This document shows positions 8,486 through 17,316 of a stretch of DNA of 64,000 nucleotides, piece by piece. The first letter of the stretch is position 1, and the number at the start of each line of letters is the position of its first letter. The notes beneath the pieces were generated by a model, which worked only from the letters and a program-made list of their open reading frames with translations, did no database searches and was not told the DNA's origin. The DNA is taken from NCBI GenBank assembly GCA_934098295.1, contig CAKONV010000009.1, positions 1 to 64,000 of the forward strand, given 5' to 3'. A program made the translations under genes and the position numbers. This DNA comes from an uncultured Bacilli bacterium (GTDB lineage: Bacteria; Bacillota_I; Bacilli_A; ML615J-28; CAG-313).

Positions 8486-9658
8486 TTATTCTACCTTCAT
8501 TAAATGAATTTCATAAGGATCTACTTTTAAGCCAATTTTATCAGCAACCTTAACGGCTTCATAGGCGTGAATTACAAATTCTTTACCATGGAAAAGGGCA
8601 CATATTTCATAATGAACACCTTTAAAGATACATGAGGTTACTTCCCCAACTAAGGAAGCATCCTTTACAGGAATAACATCCCAGTCTTCAGGTCTAATAA
8701 CAACATCGACGGTTTCACCATCATTAAATTTATAACCAACACACGCAAAGCGAACATCCATAAATTCTATTAAATCTTTAGAAACATACTTTCCTCTAAT
8801 GATATTAGTTTCCCCAATAAAATTAGCAACAAAAGAGTTAACTGGTTCATTATATATATCGATAGGTCTTCCTAATTGTTGAATCTTTCCCTTATTCATA
8901 ACAACGATTCTATCGCTCATTGTCATGGCTTCTTCTTGATCATGGGTTACAAAAATAAAGGTGATTCCTAAAGCTCTTTGCATTTCTTTTAATTCATATT
9001 GCATATTTTGTCTTAACTTTAAATCTAAGGCGGCAAGGGGTTCATCTAGTAATAAAATTTTAGGTTTATTAACGATGGCTCTAGCGATGGCTACACGTTG
9101 TTGTTGTCCACCTGACATTTGTTCAATTTTTCTTTTTTCGAATCCGCTTAGTTTAACAAGTTCTAAAGCTTTTTTAGCATCTAAATCAATGTGTTCATTA
9201 ACTTTTTTTCTTACATCAAAGATACTAATGTTGCTGGCTTTTTTTTCATTATAACCTTTTTTAAGTTTTTCTTCTTTTATTTCCTGTTCTATTTTTTCAA
9301 TGCCACCAAAAAAACTAATTAACGATTTTAAAGAACGATTCTTTAAACCAATCTTCACATTATCAATTACATTTAAGTGAGGAAAAAGGGCATAACGTTG
9401 AAAAACGGTATTAATAGGTCTCGCGTAAGGGGGGATGTTATTAAAGACTTTACCATCGATTATTACTTCACCACTAGTTGGATTTTGGAATCCTGCAATC
9501 ATTCTTAGGGTTGTTGTTTTTCCACATCCTGATGGTCCTAAAAAGGTAACAAATTCATTTTCATAAATTTTAAGATTTAAATTATCGACGATGGGAACAT
9601 CCGGGTCGTCTTCATATTTTAACGATACGTTTTTTAGTTCAATAATTACCTTGTTCAC
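8486..9658 (-). CDS. potA: Polyamine ABC transporter ATPase (PotA-like) with internal insertion
   Basis: This 390-residue ATPase energises the PotBC permease. Walker A GPSGCGKTTT is at 41-50, the Q-loop near VFQRYALF at 85-92, signature MSGGQQQR at 181-188, Walker B ILLLDE at 201-206 and the switch His in VTHDQEE. A TOBE-type C-terminal domain follows from about 290. Between Q-loop and signature lies an extra segment of about 45 residues (roughly 105-160, Lys/Glu-rich, predicted helical), which pushes the signature well downstream of its usual place. Translation starts at a GTG, supported by AAGGAG 8 bases upstream. It is the first gene of potABC. Confidence 0.93.
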   Translation of the reverse strand: MNKVIIELKNVSLKYEDDPDVPIVDNLNLKIYENEFVTFLGPSGCGKTTTLRMIAGFQNPTSGEVIIDGKVFNNIPPYARPINTVFQRYALFPHLNVIDNVKIGLKNRSLKSLISFFGGIEKIEQEIKEEKLKKGYNEKKASNISIFDVRKKVNEHIDLDAKKALELVKLSGFEKRKIEQMSGGQQQRVAIARAIVNKPKILLLDEPLAALDLKLRQNMQYELKEMQRALGITFIFVTHDQEEAMTMSDRIVVMNKGKIQQLGRPIDIYNEPVNSFVANFIGETNIIRGKYVSKDLIEFMDVRFACVGYKFNDGETVDVVIRPEDWDVIPVKDASLVGEVTSCIFKGVHYEICALFHGKEFVIHAYEAVKVADKIGLKVDPYEIHLMKVE

Positions 9659-9696
9659 AAAATTAACTCCTTTATTGTTTTTGAAAAATCATAAAA

Positions 9697-9724
9697 ATTA
9701 TACACTAATTTTTAAAATATGCAA
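9697..9724 (-). promoter_or_regulatory. Promoter of potABC
   Basis: TTGCAT (9719-9724), a 16-base spacer and TATAAT (9697-9702) lie on the minus strand. The predicted start is near 9690, giving a leader of about 30 bases. Confidence 0.7.
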
Positions 9725-9838
9725 GCATTATAAAACATTTTTTTTTACAATTTTTTTATACGGCCATATTTTATAAAAATGAAAGCCATTTATTAATTTA
9801 AAATGATGATAATTAGTCAATTTTATTTGTAAAGAAAT

Positions 9839-9876
9839 AAAAAGCCTTTGATGTTTTTTTCATCAAAAAGCTTTTT
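9839..9876 (-). terminator. Terminator after thrS
   Basis: A long stem pairs AAAAAGC...TTTGATG with CATCAAAGGCTTTTT around an A-rich loop. On the minus strand it ends in a T run, 16 bases after the thrS stop. Confidence 0.8.
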
Positions 9877-9892
9877 ATATAATTATATATAA

Positions 9893-11800
9893 TTATTTAA
9901 AGTTTTTAATTTGTTCTTTGATTTGTTTGATAAAGTCTTCTACTTTCATAGAAACAGTGGCTGTTTCACCATATTTACGAACATTTACTGTGTTTTCACT
10001 AACTTCTTTGTCACCGATAACAAGTTGATATGGAATCTTTTTAATTTGTGCTTCTCTCATCTTGTATCCTAACTTTTCATCGCGGCTATCAATTTCTACT
10101 CTAATACCATTTGCTTCTAATTCTTCTTTCAATTTAGATGCATAATCTAGGTGGAATTCATTATTAACAGGTATCAATTTTACTTGAACAGGAGCTAACC
10201 ATGTTGGGAAAGCACCAGCATAATTTTCTGTAATAATACCAATAAATCTTTCTAGGGAACCAAAGCATGCTCTGTGAATCATAACTGGTGTCTTTTTAGT
10301 TCCATCTTCATCAACATATGTACAATTAAATCTTCCTGGTAATTGGAAATCTAGTTGAACAGTACCGCATTGCCAAATTCTATTCATAGAATCTCTTAAT
10401 TTAAAGTCTAGTTTTGGTCCATAGAAAGCACCATCTCCAGGATTAATTTTAAAGTTATGACCGGTTGCGATACAAGCTTTAGCAAGTTCTTCTTCAGCTT
10501 TGTCCCATACTGCGATATCACCGATAAAGTTATCTGTTGGTCTCGTTGAAAGTTCAATTGAATAATCTAGGCCGAATAGTGAATATACATAATCATAAAT
10601 TTTTAAAATATTGCTAATTTCTTTGTCTATTTGTTTTTCTGTAAGAAGAGTATGAGCATCATCTTGAGTAAATGTTCTTACTCTAAATAAACCATTTAAA
10701 GCACCGCTTGCTTCTTTTCTATGAACGTGGCCTAACTCGGCTATTCGCATTGGTAGATCTTTATAGGAATGAATGGAATTGTTATAAACTAAAATTGCAC
10801 CTGGACAGTTCATTGGTTTAATAGCGTATGTTTCATTCTCATCTACTTCAACGGTATACATATCATCATGATAATGATCCCAGTGTCCAGATATTTCCCA
10901 AAGTTCTTTTGATAACATTATTGGTGTTTCTACAACTACATATCCATTTTTTCTATGTAAATCTAACCAGAAATCTTCTAATGTTCTTCTTAAGATATAT
11001 CCTTTTGGTAACCAGAAAGGTAGTCCAGGACCATATTCAGATATCATAAATAACTCTAGTTCTTTACCAAGTTTACGATGATCTCTTTTCTTTCTTTCTT
11101 CTAAAATATTTAGATGATTTTTAAGTTCTTCTGCTGTTTCAAAACAAGTACCATAAATTCTTTGTAACATGGCTTTTTTAGAATCACCACGCCAGTAAGC
11201 ACCTGATATGCTTAATAATTTAAAGTTCTTTAAAAATTTAACGCTTGCGACATGTGGTCCTCGGCAAAGGTCCTTATATTCACCTTGTTCATAAACAGTA
11301 ATTACACTATTTTCATCCATTTCTTGGATTAATTCTGTTTTGTAAACATCATTTTTAAAAAGTTCTAATGCTTCTTTTTTGCTGACTTCAAAGCGTTTAA
11401 TTAGTTCGCCACTAGCAACAATACTATGCATCTTTTTTTCGATTTTTTCTAAATCTTCTTCTCTTAGTTTAACGCTACCTAAATCTACATCATAATAGAA
11501 TCCCTCTTCAATAGCAGGTCCTACGCCAAACATAGCATTAGGATACAATTCTTTTACAGCTTGAGCAAGTAAGTGTGCACAAGAATGATTTAATAAATCA
11601 TTATTACCATTTACAGAAGTTAAAAGTTCAATGGTTGCATCCTCCTCAATTGGACGTGACATATCAAATAATTGGTCATTGACCTTAGCTATAATACATT
11701 TCTTAGCTAAACTAGATGAAATACTGTTAGCAATTTGTAAAGGAGTTACACCATTTTCAAATTCTTTAACGGTATTATCTGGGAAAGTAATTTTAATCAT
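9893..11800 (-). CDS. thrS: Threonyl-tRNA synthetase
   Basis: This 635-residue class II synthetase charges tRNA-Thr. An N-terminal TGS domain (1-60) is followed by the editing domain with its metal-binding signatures HSCAHLLAQ and CRGPHV. The catalytic core has the zinc Cys in MNCPG, motif 2 FRVRTFTQDDAH and motif 3 near HRACFGSLERFIG. An anticodon-binding domain comes last, from about 535. Length and domain order are typical. It is preceded by a T-box leader (11822-12094) and followed by a terminator, so it is a single-gene unit controlled by uncharged tRNA-Thr. Confidence 0.98.
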   Translation of the reverse strand: MIKITFPDNTVKEFENGVTPLQIANSISSSLAKKCIIAKVNDQLFDMSRPIEEDATIELLTSVNGNNDLLNHSCAHLLAQAVKELYPNAMFGVGPAIEEGFYYDVDLGSVKLREEDLEKIEKKMHSIVASGELIKRFEVSKKEALELFKNDVYKTELIQEMDENSVITVYEQGEYKDLCRGPHVASVKFLKNFKLLSISGAYWRGDSKKAMLQRIYGTCFETAEELKNHLNILEERKKRDHRKLGKELELFMISEYGPGLPFWLPKGYILRRTLEDFWLDLHRKNGYVVVETPIMLSKELWEISGHWDHYHDDMYTVEVDENETYAIKPMNCPGAILVYNNSIHSYKDLPMRIAELGHVHRKEASGALNGLFRVRTFTQDDAHTLLTEKQIDKEISNILKIYDYVYSLFGLDYSIELSTRPTDNFIGDIAVWDKAEEELAKACIATGHNFKINPGDGAFYGPKLDFKLRDSMNRIWQCGTVQLDFQLPGRFNCTYVDEDGTKKTPVMIHRACFGSLERFIGIITENYAGAFPTWLAPVQVKLIPVNNEFHLDYASKLKEELEANGIRVEIDSRDEKLGYKMREAQIKKIPYQLVIGDKEVSENTVNVRKYGETATVSMKVEDFIKQIKEQIKNFK

Positions 11801-11821
11801 TTTTTTATTCCTCCTAAAAAT

Positions 11822-12094
11822 ATAAAAAAGCCTTAGAAATTTATCATTTCTAAGGACGTATGTTTAACAGGCTTTTTGTTTAAACAGGCGCGGTACCACC
11901 TTAGTTCATAATTATAAAAATTTTTATTAATTATGCCCTTTAATTTCTTAACGCGAAAACCACGTCTTAAATTTCTTTAAGAAACTCCCAGGGAGTAACT
12001 ATTAGCCTTTTTATAGTAGTTTTCACTATCCTACCTCACTTTTATAATTAGCATCTAATAATCATGTCCTGTTCAACGTTTTTTATATATTACA
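11822..12094 (-). promoter_or_regulatory. T-box leader controlling thrS
   Basis: The T-box sequence AAGGTGGTACCGCG lies at 11889-11902 on the minus strand. It is followed by the terminator stem CCTTAGAAAT / ATTTCTAAGG (11831-11855) and a T run at 11824-11829, 24 bases before thrS. The antiterminator would form between the T-box and the first half of that stem. Upstream is a stem I-like region with base ATTATTAG / CTAATAGT (near 12000-12065) and a GC-rich hairpin ACTCCCTGGGAGT. Uncharged tRNA-Thr should pair with the specifier and with the T-box to permit read-through. I could not fix the specifier codon with confidence. Confidence 0.92.
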
Positions 12095-12100
12095 GTTAAT

Positions 12101-12129
12101 ATTATAATCAATTATTATTTTATTGTCAA
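12101..12129 (-). promoter_or_regulatory. Promoter of the thrS T-box transcript
   Basis: A perfect TTGACA (12124-12129), 17-base spacer and TATAAT (12101-12106) give a start near 12094. The -35 lies six bases beyond the stop of the Na/phosphate symporter gene. Confidence 0.9.
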
Positions 12130-12134
12130 TTATT

Positions 12135-13829
12135 TTAACCATTTTTTGTTTGATCTAAAGCCTCTTTTACTGAATATGCGATATAAGTCATATGGTCAGC
12201 AGCACGTTCTAAATTATTTACAAGGTTTACAAATACACCACTATTTTGAGGCTTACATTCACCCTTGTTTAATCTATCAAAATGGTCGTCTATTAATTCT
12301 TTACGCATTTTATCAACTTTATTTTCCACTTCATCAATTTCTTTTAATCTATTGATGTCTTTACTTAAAAATACTTCATCGGTTTTTTGATATAAAGCAT
12401 TTATAGTAGACCGCATAAAACCAACTTGTAAAAGGACATTATCGGAAAATACTAATTCTTCCATTACCATATGTCTAGTATATTTGCAAATATTGTCACC
12501 AATTTCACCAATACGTAAAATGTCATTTAAACTTCGCAAGAAACTTGTTACTGTACATTCATCATCAAATGTTAAGCTTTCATTTTCTAATTTTACTAAG
12601 AATTCCGTAATTAATTTATTAGTTGTTTCTAATTCTTTGTTCATTTTATCAACAATTTCTTTTTTGTCCATGTCACGGTTATAGAAAGCATCAACAGATA
12701 TATTTAAAACATCGACAGCTTTATTATACATAAGCCCCATTTCTTTTCTTACTTGATGAATAGCAATTGATGGTGATTTTATCATACGTTCATCAATATA
12801 TGTGAAAGTCTCTTCACCTGCAGCTTTATTACCTTTATCCTTGATAAGAAATTCTGAAGCTAACACAAAGAAACGAATAAATGGTAAAAAGACGATTGTA
12901 CAAACAACATTGAAAAAAGTATGGAACATGGCAATTTGCGTTGCGGGAGTAGCAAATACCTTTGCAAGGGTATCACTCATAAAGTTTTTAAAAATAAAAA
13001 GGGGAATCATAAACACAAAAGCACCGAAAGTATTAAACAATAAGTGAATAATACCAGCTCTTTTAGCATTAGTTGTGGCACCAGCTGATGAAAGAAGAGC
13101 GGTTACGCAAGTTCCAATGTTGGTTCCTAAAATTAAAAACAATACATTATTATTTAAAGCTGTAGCTCCACTTCCTGCACCGATATAAATGCCTGCCGAA
13201 GTTAGAGAAATAATAATTGTTGTTATTAATGCTGATGATTGTACAATTGCGGTAAGAATTACTCCCATTAGAAATAAAATCCAAGGAGCAAAAGGTCCAT
13301 CTATTGTAGTTAAAATGCCACCGATAGCATTTTTTACTTCTTCAGCTTTCATAGCATCAGACATATTCATTAAGCCAAAAAACAAAAGGCCAAACCCTGC
13401 TAAAGCATTTCCTAAAGTTTTTGTTTTTTCTTTTTTACTTAGCATGTTTATAAAAATACCAATTCCTGCTAGTGCTATAGCGTAATCACTAAAGCTAAAA
13501 GAATTTAGGGCAGCCAGTTGGGCTGTAATTGTTGTACCAATGTTAGCACCCATAATAATAGCGGTGGCTTGTGTTAACGTCATAATTCCCGTATTAACAA
13601 AACCAACGACCATAATTGTTGTTGCAGAACTTGATTGCATAATAGCAGTGGCGGCAATTCCGATACCGACTCCTGCAAGCTTACTTTTTGATGTCTTACC
13701 AAATAACTTTTTTAAACCTTTGTGGCATAACTTAGCGACATTATTGCTTAGTATTTCAAATCCAACTAATAATGCACCAATTGAAGCCACCATATAAAGG
13801 ATGGTTTTAATCCATTGACTTATACTCAT
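12135..13829 (-). CDS. Na+/phosphate symporter (NptA/Na_Pi type) with PhoU-like tail
   Basis: This 564-residue membrane protein has two inverted Na_Pi_cotrans repeats carrying the family's QSS motifs (TAIMQSSSATTIMVVGF and TAIVQSSALITTIII). A cytoplasmic helical PhoU-like domain follows from about residue 345 to the end. It should import phosphate with sodium. I start it at the ATG at 13829, which has SD AGAGGT. A longer frame would begin at a TTG at 13889 that is part of the predicted -35 box. Its own promoter and the following thrS promoter make it a single-gene unit. Confidence 0.93.
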   Translation of the reverse strand: MSISQWIKTILYMVASIGALLVGFEILSNNVAKLCHKGLKKLFGKTSKSKLAGVGIGIAATAIMQSSSATTIMVVGFVNTGIMTLTQATAIIMGANIGTTITAQLAALNSFSFSDYAIALAGIGIFINMLSKKEKTKTLGNALAGFGLLFFGLMNMSDAMKAEEVKNAIGGILTTIDGPFAPWILFLMGVILTAIVQSSALITTIIISLTSAGIYIGAGSGATALNNNVLFLILGTNIGTCVTALLSSAGATTNAKRAGIIHLLFNTFGAFVFMIPLFIFKNFMSDTLAKVFATPATQIAMFHTFFNVVCTIVFLPFIRFFVLASEFLIKDKGNKAAGEETFTYIDERMIKSPSIAIHQVRKEMGLMYNKAVDVLNISVDAFYNRDMDKKEIVDKMNKELETTNKLITEFLVKLENESLTFDDECTVTSFLRSLNDILRIGEIGDNICKYTRHMVMEELVFSDNVLLQVGFMRSTINALYQKTDEVFLSKDINRLKEIDEVENKVDKMRKELIDDHFDRLNKGECKPQNSGVFVNLVNNLERAADHMTYIAYSVKEALDQTKNG

Positions 13830-13860
13830 ATTACCTCTTTTTTTAAATATTTTCTTTAAT

Positions 13861-13889
13861 ATTCTATCATTTTTAGACAATATATTCAA
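13861..13889 (-). promoter_or_regulatory. Promoter of the Na/phosphate symporter gene
   Basis: TTGAAT (13884-13889), 17 bases and TAGAAT (13861-13866), with TGA before the -10. It shows that the upstream in-frame TTG cannot be a start codon. Confidence 0.65.
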
Positions 13890-13904
13890 GCCATAAGAAA
13901 GAAA

Positions 13905-13932
13905 AGAATAGAAAACAATTGTTTTCTATTCT
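13905..13932 (-). terminator. Terminator of the potD operon, overlapping its stop codon
   Basis: The near-perfect palindrome AGAATAGAAAAC / GTTTTCTATTCT around AATT is followed by a T-rich tail on the minus strand. The stem begins within the potD TAG stop codon (13931-13933). Confidence 0.75.
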
Positions 13933-15118
13933 ATTTTGATTTAACATTATTTACAATATTTCCTATTTTAGTTAATTCTTCCGTATCAAAGAAAGATAGT
14001 GGAACACCATTTATATTCATACTACCATCATCTTCTAATTGGTAATATTTTTCTACTGCCTTTGCCCAATTATCATACCAAAAAGCATCGCTTTCTGATG
14101 TTGATGAATTAATGTTTACCCTATCAACAATCATTTTATAACTAGAAACTAGTGGGGTGCAATAACCGACAACGCTAGCATTCAAATAAGCATTTTCTTT
14201 TTCTAGTAAATAATCGATAAATTTATGAGCTAATTCAACATGACGGGCATTTTCAGGAATTACTAACGAATCCATATGAAGGATTGTTTTTTCAGGAATA
14301 TATATATCAAAGCTTAAATCCTCTACTTTTACACCATCTTCTATTTTTAGATATATCATATCTAAACAATCTCCCGTATACACGAATGCCAAATCAAGAT
14401 TTCCAGATTCTATTCCTTTTTTTAAAGTATCAGTTCCCCATTCATTAAATTTTGAATTTAGTAAAGTATTTTTAAAAACTTCAAGGTTTTCATCATTATA
14501 TGAATTAGGGTCAAGATTATTATATAACATTGTTGCTGCATACGCAAAACGGGGAACGTTATACATGCCTACTTTATATGAAGGATCATTAGATCTAATA
14601 TTGAAGAAAGCATTCCAACCACCAGTGCCATCTTTTTTATTTAACAAACTTTCAATATTTCCTTTTTGTTTATTGTACATTATACCAAATGTACCCCAAA
14701 AATAAGGGACATGGTAACTGTTGATGTCTTCTACTTCTTTTTCCATATCATCCATTAAGTTTTTAACTGGTGATAGAAATTGATTGCGATCATAATTTTT
14801 AAGTTGGGTGAAGTCAATTTTTCTTATTAGTCCTTTTAACTTCATTTTTTCAATCATATAGTCACTAGGTGCGCATAAATCATATGCGGTAGTACCACTT
14901 TTTAGTTTTGAATAAAATAGTTCATTAGACTCAGCAATGTCTATTACGACATTACAGTTGTATTTTTCTTCAAAAGATTTTACAACATCATCATTAATAT
15001 ATTCTCCCCAATTCAAGAATAATAGTGTTTCTTTTTTATTACAACTGCTAAAAAAGATTGTTGATATAACTATTAGCATCAAAACTAATAATTTATTTAT
15101 TTTTATGTTGTTTTTCAT
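13931..15118 (-). CDS. potD: Polyamine-type ABC transporter substrate-binding lipoprotein (PotD-like)
   Basis: This 395-residue secreted protein has an N-terminal membrane/signal segment ending in lipobox FSSC (Cys at about 26). The PotD-type start of the mature domain, LFLNWGEYINDDVVKSFEE, is followed by YDLCAPSDYMIEKM. It should bind spermidine/putrescine-like ligands outside the cell and hand them to PotBC. Oddly, it is not beside potABC but ends a different operon, 34 bases after the flavin-reductase-like gene; SD GGAGAA supports the start. Substrate assignment beyond the family is inference. Confidence 0.88.
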   Translation of the reverse strand: MKNNIKINKLLVLMLIVISTIFFSSCNKKETLLFLNWGEYINDDVVKSFEEKYNCNVVIDIAESNELFYSKLKSGTTAYDLCAPSDYMIEKMKLKGLIRKIDFTQLKNYDRNQFLSPVKNLMDDMEKEVEDINSYHVPYFWGTFGIMYNKQKGNIESLLNKKDGTGGWNAFFNIRSNDPSYKVGMYNVPRFAYAATMLYNNLDPNSYNDENLEVFKNTLLNSKFNEWGTDTLKKGIESGNLDLAFVYTGDCLDMIYLKIEDGVKVEDLSFDIYIPEKTILHMDSLVIPENARHVELAHKFIDYLLEKENAYLNASVVGYCTPLVSSYKMIVDRVNINSSTSESDAFWYDNWAKAVEKYYQLEDDGSMNINGVPLSFFDTEELTKIGNIVNNVKSK

Positions 15119-15152
15119 GTTTTCTCCAAAATTTATTTATTGGCTATTGTTC

Positions 15153-15590
15153 TTAAAAATCAGCCATTGTTAAATAATCTTTATTATCATCCTCGTCCAT
15201 TTTTTGTATCTTCATATATATAAGATTATCATCTTCTATATTCTTTAAATGTATAATATCAATAACTTCACAAACAAGGTTTGCTTTAGAGTTATCTAAT
15301 AAAATAGCATTTCCAATTGTTTTATAGGAAATATTTTGAAGTTTATTAGTTTCTTTTGAGTGAGTGTTACCAATAACTGTGGCTATTTCTTTTTGCTCTT
15401 TTGAACAAACATTAACTCCTATTATATCACCTTTTTTAATATTGTTACCAGTTTGACTTTGGCTGCCTAAAAGACCAATTATTTCTTCGTATCCTACTTG
15501 CATCATCCAAGCATATGTGCCAGCAAAAATTTGATGGTCTTTAGAATATGCAATGATACTAACACAATGATTAAATACACTTTTATTCAT
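15153..15590 (-). CDS. Flavin reductase-like protein (FMN-binding split barrel)
   Basis: This 145-residue soluble protein resembles flavin reductase-like domains. An early segment with an invariant-style MQVGYEE..GLLGSQSQTGNNI region is followed by VIGNTHSKETNKLQNISY, which corresponds to the family's F-G-x-x-S-x-x-x-x-K-F pattern. Family members bind FMN and reduce flavins or act as small redox partners. The protein is short and divergent, so activity is uncertain. It lies 14 bases after the unknown gene at 15605-16288 and 34 before potD. Confidence 0.6.
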   Translation of the reverse strand: MNKSVFNHCVSIIAYSKDHQIFAGTYAWMMQVGYEEIIGLLGSQSQTGNNIKKGDIIGVNVCSKEQKEIATVIGNTHSKETNKLQNISYKTIGNAILLDNSKANLVCEVIDIIHLKNIEDDNLIYMKIQKMDEDDNKDYLTMADF

Positions 15591-15604
15591 AATTAGAGCC
15601 TCAT

Positions 15605-16288
15605 TTATGCCATTTTTTTAAAAGTTTCTAATCTACTTGTAGAAATATCATACATCAAACTAAAATATGGCAATAAGTTTCGCAAATCAAAACGTTGATG
15701 ATCGTTGTCCAGTAATGTATTTATATCGTAAACAATCATCAATGCTAGACGTTGTCCCATTTGTGGTTCATTATTTTTACCAATTTTAACATTATTAATA
15801 TTTAAAACTACATTAACATCTTCATCTAATACTTGCGAAATAGTATTAGTTCTTAAACTAAATTCGTTTACTTTGTTATCTTTCAAAAAAGAAATTTCCT
15901 TAGCAATTTTCTGCATATTGTCACCATAATCATCAAAAACAAAGTCATTAGAAACATACGCAATTCTTGTTGCTAAACAACCGTCAAACATTTCTCCTAG
16001 GGCTTTAAATAAATCCGTAGCTAGTTTTAATACTTGATTAGAATTATTACGAGGAGTTCCGGCAATTTGCACATCCAATCTATTAGGCCTTAAAATAATT
16101 GTAAAATGTCTTTTGTTGTCAACAATTTGCATCACTTTTCCGGATTTATTCGTAGGATTGTTAGGTTCTTGATTAATAGAAATATTACAATCACCATATA
16201 AACGATTAATTATCGCAATATTATCTTCATCAAATACCGCAAAAGAACCAAAAGCGGTAAAATTATTATTCATATTTATAAAATCCAT
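15605..16288 (-). CDS. Protein of unknown function
   Basis: I do not recognise this 227-residue protein. It has no signal peptide or membrane segment, so it should be cytoplasmic. It looks like mixed alpha/beta, with beta-rich parts near HFTIILRPNRLDVQI and EDVNVVLNINNVKI and a long helix near VLKLATDLFKALGEMF. A strong AAGGAG SD supports the start. It sits two bases after the acyl-ACP thioesterase gene and 14 before the flavin-reductase-like gene, so it is certainly part of that operon. No catalytic motif is evident. Confidence 0.75.
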   Translation of the reverse strand: MDFINMNNNFTAFGSFAVFDEDNIAIINRLYGDCNISINQEPNNPTNKSGKVMQIVDNKRHFTIILRPNRLDVQIAGTPRNNSNQVLKLATDLFKALGEMFDGCLATRIAYVSNDFVFDDYGDNMQKIAKEISFLKDNKVNEFSLRTNTISQVLDEDVNVVLNINNVKIGKNNEPQMGQRLALMIVYDINTLLDNDHQRFDLRNLLPYFSLMYDISTSRLETFKKMA

Positions 16289-16290
16289 TT

Positions 16291-17022
16291 TTATTTTTCT
16301 CCTTCTTTTATTTTCATTACTGAGCTAAATATCACTTTATCATCCTTTATTCCTGTAAGATAATAAGAATTATCTGTAACTGATAGGTTCAAATTCATAA
16401 CTTGATCATATTTAATCTCATTTTGATAGTTTATCGTAAAACTTTCAACTTCACTGTAATTTAAAGGGCAATAATCAAATACTAGTCTTGCATAACTAGC
16501 ATTGTTCATATGATGGTATTTATCAATATCTGATTTTTTCACCTCATATGTTGCTACTTTTTTTTCTTCATCAAGAATAATCGATGGTTTTAAAACTTTA
16601 TCAGTAAAGAAAATATTTTCTTCATATTCTCCCTCAGGATATATCTTTTCATTTAAAACCATTTTTCTTTTACTAAAATCGAGTAAAACCCAAATAGATC
16701 TTGCCGATATGATTAATTCATCTTCTAAATTTCTTATTTCATAATCTCTTATATATTCAAATCTATTAGGATGCAAGGGATAAGTAATAACTTTAACTTC
16801 ATCAACATTTTTTACATGCTTGATTATTTTAACCATTTGTCTAGCGACAATCCATCCATAATTATTCTTATCACAAAATTCATCGCCTATACCCATATTA
16901 TTAGCATGTTTGCCGGCAACATTTTGGCATAAGTCTAAAATTGAATGGGGTTTTAAATAACCAAATTCATCTCTCATTCCTGGTGTAATGTTATAGTTTT
17001 CTTCGTATCTTAATTTACCCAT
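16291..17022 (-). CDS. Acyl-ACP thioesterase (FatA/FatB family)
   Basis: This 243-residue double hot-dog protein of the acyl-ACP thioesterase family releases free fatty acids from acyl carrier protein. The N-terminal hot dog contains the expected GWIVARQMV strand and SARSIWVLLDF. The second begins with SDIDKYHHMNNASYARLVFD, the family's D-x-x-x-H-x-N-N-x-x-Y active-site helix region. Length fits bacterial members. It should act in the cytoplasm on fatty-acid synthesis products. The gene lies three bases after the Dabb gene and two before the unknown gene. Confidence 0.88.
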   Translation of the reverse strand: MGKLRYEENYNITPGMRDEFGYLKPHSILDLCQNVAGKHANNMGIGDEFCDKNNYGWIVARQMVKIIKHVKNVDEVKVITYPLHPNRFEYIRDYEIRNLEDELIISARSIWVLLDFSKRKMVLNEKIYPEGEYEENIFFTDKVLKPSIILDEEKKVATYEVKKSDIDKYHHMNNASYARLVFDYCPLNYSEVESFTINYQNEIKYDQVMNLNLSVTDNSYYLTGIKDDKVIFSSVMKIKEGEK

Positions 17023-17025
17023 ATT

Positions 17026-17316
17026 CTATTCTTCATAATCAACAGCGATACTGGCTTCTCTAATTTCATGCATTAATTTTTTTACAACACTACAATGATA
17101 TGGATCATTTTGATATTTTTCTAATTCTTCTTTATTTTCTAATTCTACTTCTAAAATTATATCATAAGATCTACTACTGTGTAAAAAATCAACACCTACT
17201 TGAATAGACTTAATATTAGGCACATGTTCTTCCATTGATTTTAAGGTTGTTGCTGCTAAAGCAATTTTGTCCTTATATTCTTCTTTAATTTTAAAACAAA
17301 CAATATGTTTAATCAT
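17026..17316 (-). CDS. Dabb (stress-responsive alpha/beta barrel) domain protein
   Basis: This 96-residue single-domain protein has the start MIKHIVCFKIKEE and the later DIILEVELENKEELEKYQND typical of Dabb proteins, which are dimeric ferredoxin-like barrels. Members range from small enzymes to proteins of unknown role, so no reaction is assigned. It overlaps the ybaK stop by eight bases and is followed by the thioesterase gene after three, so all three are translated from one message. SD AAGGAG supports the start. Confidence 0.85.
   Translation of the reverse strand: MIKHIVCFKIKEEYKDKIALAATTLKSMEEHVPNIKSIQVGVDFLHSSRSYDIILEVELENKEELEKYQNDPYHCSVVKKLMHEIREASIAVDYEE

Noticed and set aside
13830..13889. 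Longer frame of the Na/phosphate symporter from a TTG
   Set aside because: The TTG is part of the predicted -35 box; the ATG at 13829 has SD AGAGGT.
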